Assembly (NCBI GenBank): GCA_002325765.1
Contig: DCST01000046.1
Coordinates: 6,442 to 12,154, forward strand
Reading direction: 5' to 3'
From: a bacterium UBA1459
GTDB lineage: Bacteria; Pseudomonadota; Alphaproteobacteria; CAJXXZ01; UBA1459
Length of the DNA stretch: 5,713 bases
In this document: in pieces, positions 1 through 5,713 of the stretch
Numbering within the stretch: position 1 is the stretch's first letter
How the letters are laid out: each line of letters starts with the position of its first letter
Position numbers and translations under genes: made by a program
The notes under the pieces: generated by a model
Seen by the model: the letters and a program-made list of their open reading frames with translations, nothing else
Database searches by the model: none
Told to the model about the DNA's origin: nothing

Positions 1-125
1 GCGATGAAATGCTAGATTTAAACACTGAATATATTAATACTCATGGTAATATCTATTTTTCTATATCTTGTGCAGGTGGCGTAAAAAATATTCATGATTT
101 TGTTATTTGTTCATCATCAAGTTAA
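1..125 (+). CDS. C-terminal fragment of an unidentified protein
   Basis: The only plus-strand frame open from the left edge reads codons from position 3 to a TAA stop at 123-125, giving 40 residues that end in Cys followed by four serines. The other two plus-strand frames hit stops within the first 15 bases. The fragment alternates hydrophobic and polar residues (NIYFSIS, then CAGG, then HDFVIC), which suggests beta-strands at the end of a domain. I do not recognise the family. The gene starts outside the window and converges on the tsaC-like gene with 19 bases between the two stop codons. That this is a real gene end is inferred from the open frame and the tight gene packing. Confidence 0.55.
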   Translation, partial: DEMLDLNTEYINTHGNIYFSISCAGGVKNIHDFVICSSSS

Positions 126-139
126 ATACAATAAACAAT

Positions 140-158
140 AATATCTAATTAAGATATT
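140..158 (-). terminator. weak AU-rich hairpin at the tsaC 3' end
   Basis: Positions 140-146 and 152-158 can pair as a seven-base stem with a five-base loop, sitting across the tsaC stop codon (145-147). The stem has one G-C pair. Read on the minus strand it is followed by a T-rich but interrupted stretch (TTGTTTATTG). It lies at the convergent junction, so it could slow transcription from either side. In DNA this AT-rich such a stem may be chance. Confidence 0.2.
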
Positions 159-750
159 GCTTAATAAGATATTGGGTATAGTAATCATCAGTTGGACATA
201 GATTTCTGTGATTATTTAATAAATTTATATCATTATTATTTTTATAACTATAATAATTACGTATAAAAGATTTAGTTATCTCTGATTGTTGGTTATATAA
301 TGTATAGAAATCAGTATTAATAAAATATAAACCCTGTCTATATATCTCATTAGTATCAATATTAAATACAGTAGATTCATATCCTAAACATAAATTATCA
401 TATTCATATACAGGTAATTTAAGTTTTATTTGTGATACTTGAGTTACAGAGTATTGATTTGAAATATTAGCACTTGTTCCCCATAATTCTCCAACATTAC
501 TAATAATTTCTGATAAAAAAGGTACATATCGATATCCTTGTTTATGTTTTACTATCGTAACAGGAGCATTTACATACTGCCAATCATTTGTATAAATTAC
601 AAGTTTCTTGCTATAATCTCTATTTTTAATTTGATAAAGAGTTTCTGCATTTTCCGCTGTTTTCTTTATAAAAAGTCCATATACAGTATCTGTAGGTAGT
701 ATTACAGGTAAATTTTGATTTAATAATTTTATTATTTCTTGAATGTTCAT
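145..750 (-). CDS. tsaC: TsaC/Sua5/YrdC-family threonylcarbamoyl-AMP synthase, shortened core
   Basis: This family makes threonylcarbamoyl-AMP from threonine, bicarbonate and ATP in the cytoplasm; TsaD with TsaB and TsaE then transfers the group to A37 of ANN-decoding tRNAs (t6A). Visible motifs in the 201 residues are PTDTVYGL at 19-26, the K-x-R nucleotide-binding motif at 42-44 (IKNR) with KKL at 48-50, TSANIS at 92-97, and the ESTV...YRQG strand pair at 125-140. The spacing from the K-x-R lysine to the TSAN asparagine is 53 residues, against about 91 as I recall E. coli TsaC, so the WPGP(L/V)T helix-loop region is mostly missing; only PVTIV (63-67) remains. Residues 141-201 form a polar, Asn/Tyr-rich tail I cannot match to the Sua5 C-terminal domain. 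The ATG at 748-750 is 18 codons before the PTD motif, as expected for the family, and has no Shine-Dalgarno sequence. The gene is divergent from rnd. The family call is secure; full activity is not. Confidence 0.85.
   Translation of the reverse strand: MNIQEIIKLLNQNLPVILPTDTVYGLFIKKTAENAETLYQIKNRDYSKKLVIYTNDWQYVNAPVTIVKHKQGYRYVPFLSEIISNVGELWGTSANISNQYSVTQVSQIKLKLPVYEYDNLCLGYESTVFNIDTNEIYRQGLYFINTDFYTLYNQQSEITKSFIRNYYSYKNNNDINLLNNHRNLCPTDDYYTQYLIKQYLN
150..174. repeat. 15-bp-period tandem duplication at the tsaC 3' end
   Basis: A perfect ten-base match (TAAGATATTG) occurs at 150-159 and again at 165-174. The 15-base period equals five codons, so the reading frame is kept and the protein ends in QYLIK-QYLN (residues 193-201). 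This looks like a small in-frame tandem duplication that extended the C-terminus. Confidence 0.4.
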
Positions 751-755
751 GATAT

Positions 756-786
756 ATTATAAATAAAGTAAAATAGAATATGTCTA
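756..786 (-). promoter_or_regulatory. candidate tsaC promoter
   Basis: On the minus strand a perfect -10 hexamer TATAAT (761 down to 756) lies five bases before the tsaC ATG. A TAGACA (786 down to 781), matching the -35 consensus at five of six bases, lies 19 bases further upstream and overlaps the start of rnd. The spacer is longer than the usual 17. If used, transcription would start at or next to the ATG, giving a leaderless mRNA, which fits the absence of a Shine-Dalgarno sequence. TATAAT is common by chance in this DNA. Confidence 0.3.
769..774 (+). promoter_or_regulatory. candidate rnd -10 element
   Basis: TAAAAT (five of six to the -10 consensus) ends five bases before the rnd ATG. 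No good -35 is seen at 16-18 bases upstream; TTCATG at 746-751 matches only three positions. With only 29 bases between the divergent start codons, any rnd promoter must reach into the tsaC coding sequence. Confidence 0.2.
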
Positions 787-1406
787 ATAATAAGATTAAA
801 ACATTATGTTATAACTATGATTTACCAGAAAATATTGTATATAAAAATCCTATCATTGCAATTGATACAGAAGCTTTAGGTTTAAATATTACTAGAGATA
901 GATTATGCGTTGTTCAAATTAGAGCAGATGATATTATTTATATTGTCTCATTTCCTCAGCCAATATATAATAAATCAAAAAACTTAGTTAATCTCTTAAA
1001 AAATAATAAGATTTTAAAAATTATGCATTTTGCTCGTTTTGATATGTTAATAATTGCTAAATATTTAGGTGTATGCATGAAAAATATTGCATGCACAAGA
1101 ATACTTTCTAAAATAACCAGAACTTATACAGATAAACATGGATTAAAAGAGCTAGCAAGAGTTTACACTAATAATGAGTTAAATAAAAATGAACAAACTT
1201 CTTATTGGGGAGGAGATCTTACAGAAAAACAAATACAATATGCAGCGAATGATGTATTATATTTATTTGAAATATATGATAATTTAATGCAAGTAGCAAA
1301 AAAAGAAAAAAGAGATACAATAGCAAAGCAAGCATTTGAAATGTTACCTCATATTAACTATATAGAACTTAATAATTTTAATATACAAGATATAATTATG
1401 CACTAA
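780..1406 (+). CDS. rnd: Ribonuclease D, short DEDDy exonuclease
   Basis: This is a 3'-to-5' exoribonuclease that trims tRNA precursors and other small RNAs using two metal ions. The 208 residues contain all three DEDDy motifs: IDTE with D29 and E31 (Exo I), HFARFD with D88 (Exo II), and Y154-x3-D158 in QYAANDVLYL (Exo III). The stretch KHGLKELA (119-126) followed by EQTSYWG (138-144) is characteristic of alphaproteobacterial RNase D. The protein ends soon after the exonuclease fold and lacks the HRDC domains of the roughly 375-residue E. coli enzyme; the short form is normal for Alphaproteobacteria. The ATG at 780 leaves 28 residues before the first catalytic Asp, a usual length, and has no Shine-Dalgarno sequence. 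The gene is divergent from tsaC, another tRNA-processing function, and 30 bases upstream of the next gene in the same direction. It appears intact. Confidence 0.93.
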   Translation: MSNNKIKTLCYNYDLPENIVYKNPIIAIDTEALGLNITRDRLCVVQIRADDIIYIVSFPQPIYNKSKNLVNLLKNNKILKIMHFARFDMLIIAKYLGVCMKNIACTRILSKITRTYTDKHGLKELARVYTNNELNKNEQTSYWGGDLTEKQIQYAANDVLYLFEIYDNLMQVAKKEKRDTIAKQAFEMLPHINYIELNNFNIQDIIMH

Positions 1407-1419
1407 TATAAAATATTAG
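1403..1419 (+). terminator. perfect inverted repeat across the rnd stop codon
   Basis: CTAATAT at 1403-1409 and ATATTAG at 1413-1419 form a perfect seven-base inverted repeat with an AAA loop, and the TAA stop of rnd lies in the left arm. Only the closing pair is G-C and no T-run follows directly, so it is at best a weak terminator or mRNA 3' end structure. It could also be a chance palindrome. Confidence 0.25.
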
Positions 1420-1425
1420 ATCATA

Positions 1426-1431
1426 TATAAT
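1426..1431 (+). promoter_or_regulatory. candidate -10 element for the 554-codon gene
   Basis: A perfect TATAAT ends five bases before the ATG at 1437, the same spacing as at tsaC. No -35-like hexamer is visible 16-18 bases upstream, where the rnd stop and the hairpin lie. Co-transcription with rnd through the 30-base gap is equally possible. Confidence 0.2.
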
Positions 1432-1436
1432 TATTT

Positions 1437-3101
1437 ATGATGACTTTTACAATAAATTTCTTGATATATGCTACACTGCATGAGAATCAAGCACAAAACC
1501 CATTTCCAGAACTACAAATAAGTGGTAATGATTATCAATCATATCATCAATTGAGAGGAGAATCTCTTTTAGGAATGAGTAATGCTATGATAGGTGTTAA
1601 TTCTAATTTGTTCTGTACTAGCCCAATTGGTAGTACTGGAGATCGATATATATCTCCAGAAGAAAGAATGGCCATTTTATTTGAAGTATGCAATACTATG
1701 ATAAAAGGTTTTGGAAAAAATATAATTATATTCAAATCTTGGTTATTAAAACAACCACAATTTCTGTCAAAAATACAGGAAATTAAAGAAGAAGCAGCAG
1801 AGAAGATTAAAAAAGCAGACAATTTTATGGAAAAACTATTTGGGAGCTTAACACAAAAAAATGATACAAGAACACGTTTTTATATTACAATTAAAGATTT
1901 TGAAAACAAGTTTTTACAAAATGCTCAAGTATATGCAAAAGAAATATGCGAAAATGAAGATCCTGTAAGTATTTTATGCAAATGGGAAGAATTTTATAAC
2001 AAGTATATCAAAGAGTTTGAAAATACTGGATTTATTATAGATACTTTTTCATACGATCCTACAATGGCTTTAGTTTCTGCTAATAAAGGTAATCAAGTAT
2101 ATCGTGTAGCACCCAATTTAGCTACAGGTACTTTATTTGAGTTAGTAGAATGTATTCAATCAAAAAAACCATTAAAGGATATTATAAAAACAACAGATCT
2201 AATTCCAATATTAAAATCGCCTATAACAGATATAATAGAAGTAAAAAAGGGATTGCTGCAAACACTGTTATCTACTGAAACACTAGATACTCTAAAAAAA
2301 ATGCTTGATCCTATTATATTAAAAAGTAAACAAATAATAGATAAAAATCTAGCAGAAATAAAACAAATATTTGCTCCATATTTATTTAGTAATGAAGCAG
2401 ATGATACAGCAGAATACTATAGGAAAGATGATCAGGAGAAAAGAAATAAATCTACAGAAATTTCTCGGGAGGATTCAAGAAAATTAATAGAATTATTTAA
2501 TCAAATGCTTACAGCTATCAACTGTATACCAAGTATAGGTTGTGGACATATGTTGCATCCAGATGACCCATTATGCTCAAGTATACCATATAATGCTAAA
2601 ATACCCTTTTCTAGTTTTGAACTTTCTAGTCATTTTAACACAATGAAATCAAATAAAGTAAATATACATGAAAGGAAAAAATCATTAGAGAAATTTGAAA
2701 CAATAGTCCAAAAGTGTAAAAACAAATCAGAACAAGATCCAATAAAAGATATGAAAAAGTTTGTAAATGATAGAGGTCAATCACATGAAGCAGAATACAG
2801 GTATATTCAAGCAAACTCAGCATTATTATTTCCGAAACTCCATTTAGAACTAAATGAATCTATATTTCAAAAACAACAACCAAAAATTGATTTAAGTAAA
2901 ATAGTATCAAGTAGTTCATCTATTAAAATACCTCTGCGTAAACGCATAGTAAAATGGATAATAAATGGAATAGTAGTTTTTTCTGTTTTTGCTGGTATAT
3001 TATATGTAACTATAATACTTATATTGCCCCCAAAGGAAACATTTATATCTTATTTTATAAAACCAATAGGCATATGGTTTAAAAACTTATCTAAAAAATA
3101 A
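1437..3101 (+). CDS. Unrecognised 554-residue protein with a C-terminal membrane anchor
   Basis: I do not recognise a family. The reading frame is long and uninterrupted, and its codon use resembles that of its neighbours. The N-terminus has a short hydrophobic patch (FTINFLIYATL, 4-14) without a basic start, so it is not a convincing signal peptide. Residues 72-500 look soluble and largely helical, with charged helices around 112-136 and 268-312 that might form coiled coils. A cysteine/histidine cluster lies at 363-380 (C363, C369, H371, H374, C380). A serine run (491-495) precedes basic RKR (501-503) and one strong transmembrane segment at about 505-531, followed by a 24-residue basic, aromatic tail. 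This suggests a protein exposed mostly on one side of a membrane. ATG codons at 1437 and 1440 are adjacent and neither has a Shine-Dalgarno sequence; M47 is a later possible start. The gene follows rnd by 30 bases and ends 9 bases from the convergent efflux gene. A lineage-specific envelope or secreted host-interaction protein is possible but unproven. Confidence 0.75.
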   Translation: MMTFTINFLIYATLHENQAQNPFPELQISGNDYQSYHQLRGESLLGMSNAMIGVNSNLFCTSPIGSTGDRYISPEERMAILFEVCNTMIKGFGKNIIIFKSWLLKQPQFLSKIQEIKEEAAEKIKKADNFMEKLFGSLTQKNDTRTRFYITIKDFENKFLQNAQVYAKEICENEDPVSILCKWEEFYNKYIKEFENTGFIIDTFSYDPTMALVSANKGNQVYRVAPNLATGTLFELVECIQSKKPLKDIIKTTDLIPILKSPITDIIEVKKGLLQTLLSTETLDTLKKMLDPIILKSKQIIDKNLAEIKQIFAPYLFSNEADDTAEYYRKDDQEKRNKSTEISREDSRKLIELFNQMLTAINCIPSIGCGHMLHPDDPLCSSIPYNAKIPFSSFELSSHFNTMKSNKVNIHERKKSLEKFETIVQKCKNKSEQDPIKDMKKFVNDRGQSHEAEYRYIQANSALLFPKLHLELNESIFQKQQPKIDLSKIVSSSSSIKIPLRKRIVKWIINGIVVFSVFAGILYVTIILILPPKETFISYFIKPIGIWFKNLSKK

Positions 3102-3110
3102 AAGATTTAA

Positions 3111-5713
3111 TTATATTTCGCCAAATAAACTATACATACAAGGAACTACAAATAATACTAATAATGTTCCAATTGAAATACCATAAAAAATAACAATACT
3201 CATATCCTTTAATCCTATCATAATACTATGAGTTTCAAATAATAATGGTAATACTCCTAAGGCCATTGCTAAGGTAGTAATTAAAATAGGTCTTAATCTA
3301 TCTGCTGCTCCATTAATAGCAGATTCCTTCTTTGAATATCCTTGACTGCGATAAGCAGATGCGCTATTAATAAATAAAACACCATGTTTTGTTATTAATC
3401 CAACTAATGTAATTATACCAATAGCTGTATAAATATTAATGGTTGTACAAGCAAAAATAGCACCTATAGATCCAACTAAACTTAATGGAACAGTAAGCAC
3501 TATTATTAATGTGTTTTTTATACTATCAGTTTGAGCTATTAGTATAAACATAATTAAAATTAAAGATAATAAAAATAAATAAAACATTTGATTTTGATTT
3601 TCCATATATTCTTTAGCTAAATCAGTAAATGCAATTCTTAATTTCTTTTTAAAATATTGTTGATGTTTAGTTTGTATTTCATTAATAACATCTCCTAACT
3701 TATGCTTATTTGGATCATAATATATTGATACTTCTTGAGCTTGATATCCCATATAATTAAATATTGAATTTTGTTTTTTTCTTTCCTTTATTTTAATAAA
3801 AAGACTTGGTTGTATTATTCTATTACGAAAATAAAAAGGTAACTCTAACATTTTTATTACTGATTCTTTTTTGTCCGTACCAATAATAATTCTATATTTT
3901 TCTCTATTAACATTAAGTGCACCTATATCTGTTTTGCTCATTATACTGTTAATAATTTCTTGAATTAAATCTGGAGATATTTGTAAAATAAATGCTTTAT
4001 TGTAATCTATTTCAAGTGTGTATTCATTTGATGAAATACCATATCCTATAGTTGACTTAATAATTGGAGAATTTTCAATTATATCTCTAAAATCATTTAT
4101 CACTCTTTTAAGTTCCTCTATTGAAGTATTTTCATATAATATAATATCTACTCTGTCTTTATCATCAAAATCTATAGCATTAAAGTATAAATCCTTACAT
4201 ATTAATTCTAATTTTTTTAATACTTGTTCCTTTGCTGTACTATTATTAGTTTTTATATTCATGGTAATATAATTAGATTTTATTTGAATTATATAATTAT
4301 TGATGATTTTATTTTTTTTTAGTTGCATAAGATACTGCTCAATAATATTTGCTCTTTGTATAAAATAACTAATATTTTTATTTTGCCGAGGTATTGATCT
4401 AGAATTAATAATAAAATTATAACTAGGTACAAATGGATAATTTTCTTCTTGTATTTTTGTGAGTAAAAAGAGAGATGATCCAACTAAACATGCCGCTAAT
4501 GATAAAACAAACCATCTAATTCTTATTATATAATACAATATATCTTTATAAAATTGCTCCACTTTATTTAGTATTTTTTCAATAAAATCACTATGTCCTA
4601 AGTACTTTGCACTAAGCATTGGAGATAGAGTTATAGATAATAAACCAGAAATAATAACAGATGAGCATAATACTATAGCAAATTCTCTTAATAAATCTGC
4701 AAATCCTCCTTTTGCTATTAATACAGGTAAAAATACAAATGATAATGTCAGTGTCATAACAACAACAGGCCAAAATATTTCTTCTGTTCCTTGTATAGCT
4801 GCTTTTTTTAGATTTTTAGTTACATTATATTTTTTTACAATATTTTCAACAATAACAATTGCGTCATCAACTACTAATCCAATTGCAATAAGAAATGCTG
4901 ATAATGTAATTGTATTTAGAGTACAATTAAATAATTTCATTGGTATAAATGTAACTATTAATGAAATAGGTATTGCCAAAATAGGAGTAATAGCAGACTT
5001 AAATGATCCTAAAAAGATTAATATAATTAATACTATTAATATAATTGCTTCAAGAAACGTTTTCCATATTTTTCTTAATAATACATCTAAATTCTCAGAC
5101 TTATCTTCTATTTCTATATCTAAAGAGTATTTATCTATTATATCAGGTAATAATTTTTTGACTTCTTTAGATACATTTACAGGATTTGCACTTGAATATA
5201 TATCTATTTGTACACATTGCTGATTACTATTTCTCCAAACTATTAAATTTAAATCTGGCATAGATATACTAATATTCGCAACATCTTTAATTCTTACATT
5301 ATTTTGATTTAATACTATATTCTTTATATCTTCAAAATGTATAAGAGATGCTGGCATGCTAAACGATAAACTATTACCTCCTTCTGATCTTGATGCTAAA
5401 GGATCTTCCTTTGTATGCATTTTTATCATTCTACTAATATCGTTGATTGTAATACCATAATAATAAGCTTTTGCTGCATTTAAAGTAATCATAATCTCTG
5501 GAGGGCTTTGTCCTTCTACTTCTACTCTACTTACACCGTCTATACGTTCAATATCTTGTTTAAGTTCTTTTTTTAAAATACTAGTAATTTCCCTAAGTGT
5601 ATGTTTTGATCCTTTAATATAAAGTGTTATAATTGGACTTTTTCTTCTTGCTCCCTGAGATATACGAGGTAAGTTTAACACTGAAGGTCTATTTGTATTA
5701 AATATAATATCCT
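3111..5713 (-). CDS. AcrB-like RND efflux permease, N-terminus outside the window
   Basis: Inner-membrane proton-driven efflux pump of the RND superfamily (HAE1 type), normally a trimer working with a periplasmic adaptor and an outer-membrane channel. The frame is open to the right edge. The GTG at 5679-5681 is internal: ten more in-frame codons precede it, and TM1 plus about the first 110-120 residues are missing. Numbering from that GTG, residues 1-200 are porter domain, TM2-TM6 lie at about 204-226, 229-249, 257-281, 303-324 and 332-356, TM7 at 388-408, the second periplasmic loop at 409-695, and TM8-TM12 at 696-853. The proton-relay residues are present: D272-D273 in GLVVDDAIVIVEN (TM4), K765 in GLITKHG (TM10), and the RLRPIL arginine (TM11, 795-800). 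The second loop is about 25-30 residues shorter than I recall for AcrB and is Lys/Asn/Ile-rich, so substrate cannot be read from it. No adaptor gene is visible; it could lie upstream, beyond the edge. The stop at 3111-3113 faces the previous gene. Confidence 0.93.
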   Translation of the reverse strand, partial: DIIFNTNRPSVLNLPRISQGARRKSPIITLYIKGSKHTLREITSILKKELKQDIERIDGVSRVEVEGQSPPEIMITLNAAKAYYYGITINDISRMIKMHTKEDPLASRSEGGNSLSFSMPASLIHFEDIKNIVLNQNNVRIKDVANISISMPDLNLIVWRNSNQQCVQIDIYSSANPVNVSKEVKKLLPDIIDKYSLDIEIEDKSENLDVLLRKIWKTFLEAIILIVLIILIFLGSFKSAITPILAIPISLIVTFIPMKLFNCTLNTITLSAFLIAIGLVVDDAIVIVENIVKKYNVTKNLKKAAIQGTEEIFWPVVVMTLTLSFVFLPVLIAKGGFADLLREFAIVLCSSVIISGLLSITLSPMLSAKYLGHSDFIEKILNKVEQFYKDILYYIIRIRWFVLSLAACLVGSSLFLLTKIQEENYPFVPSYNFIINSRSIPRQNKNISYFIQRANIIEQYLMQLKKNKIINNYIIQIKSNYITMNIKTNNSTAKEQVLKKLELICKDLYFNAIDFDDKDRVDIILYENTSIEELKRVINDFRDIIENSPIIKSTIGYGISSNEYTLEIDYNKAFILQISPDLIQEIINSIMSKTDIGALNVNREKYRIIIGTDKKESVIKMLELPFYFRNRIIQPSLFIKIKERKKQNSIFNYMGYQAQEVSIYYDPNKHKLGDVINEIQTKHQQYFKKKLRIAFTDLAKEYMENQNQMFYLFLLSLILIMFILIAQTDSIKNTLIIVLTVPLSLVGSIGAIFACTTINIYTAIGIITLVGLITKHGVLFINSASAYRSQGYSKKESAINGAADRLRPILITTLAMALGVLPLLFETHSIMIGLKDMSIVIFYGISIGTLLVLFVVPCMYSLFGEI

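Noticed and set aside
1391..1396. TATAAT inside the end of rnd as a promoter for the next gene
   Set aside because: No -35 partner is seen, and the hexamer is frequent in this AT-rich sequence.
1437..1480. Signal peptide on the 554-residue protein
   Set aside because: The hydrophobic patch is short, lacks a basic N-region and has no clear cleavage site, so I did not call it.
1547..1822. 91-codon minus-strand open frame
   Set aside because: It lies fully inside the 554-codon plus-strand gene, has no recognisable domain, and is the kind of antisense opening expected there.
2635..2823. 62-codon minus-strand open frame, hydrophobic
   Set aside because: It is antisense to the 554-codon gene; the Leu/Ile/Phe richness simply mirrors Lys/Asn/Glu-rich codons on the other strand.
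4018..4272. 84-codon plus-strand open frame with a hydrophobic end
   Set aside because: It is antisense to the well-supported RND permease and its serine/leucine-rich composition reflects the opposite strand.
5679..5681. GTG as the start of the RND permease
   Set aside because: The frame stays open for ten more codons to the window edge, and the protein from here would lack TM1 and the start of the porter domain that all family members have.
1..5713. Mobile element, CRISPR array, tRNA or riboswitch
   Set aside because: I saw no transposase, no regularly spaced repeats, no long terminal inverted repeats and no tRNA-like cloverleaf; the window is nearly all protein-coding.

Overview
The window is a very AT-rich stretch of bacterial DNA (roughly three quarters A+T by eye) that is almost entirely coding. 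It has five genes or gene fragments, no gap longer than 30 bases between them, the standard genetic code, and no visible RNA gene, insertion sequence or CRISPR array. The composition and the short DEDDy-type ribonuclease D without HRDC domains, a form typical of Alphaproteobacteria, suggest a reduced alphaproteobacterial genome, perhaps an obligate intracellular member of the Rickettsiales. That placement is an inference, not something the sequence proves.

Layout, left to right. Positions 1-125 hold the last 40 codons of a plus-strand gene I cannot identify. It converges, across 19 bases, on a minus-strand tsaC-like gene (145-750) for threonylcarbamoyl-AMP synthase, the first step of tRNA t6A37 modification. 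Divergent from it across only 29 bases is rnd (780-1406, plus), a 3'-to-5' exoribonuclease acting on tRNA 3' ends. Thirty bases on, in the same direction, is a 554-codon gene (1437-3101) for a protein I do not recognise: mostly soluble and helical, with one strong membrane segment near its C-terminus. It converges, across 9 bases, on a minus-strand RND-family efflux permease (3111 to the right edge). The N-terminus of the permease lies outside the window, but its proton-relay residues are intact.

tsaC and rnd share a tRNA theme and a tiny divergent promoter region. The 554-residue protein and the RND pump are both envelope-associated, but nothing in the sequence ties them functionally. The two points most worth a second look are the unrecognised C-terminally anchored protein and the TsaC-like protein, whose catalytic core is about 38 residues shorter than in E. 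coli TsaC between its two key motifs and which carries an unexplained 60-residue tail. I found no convincing sign of a new multi-gene system here.
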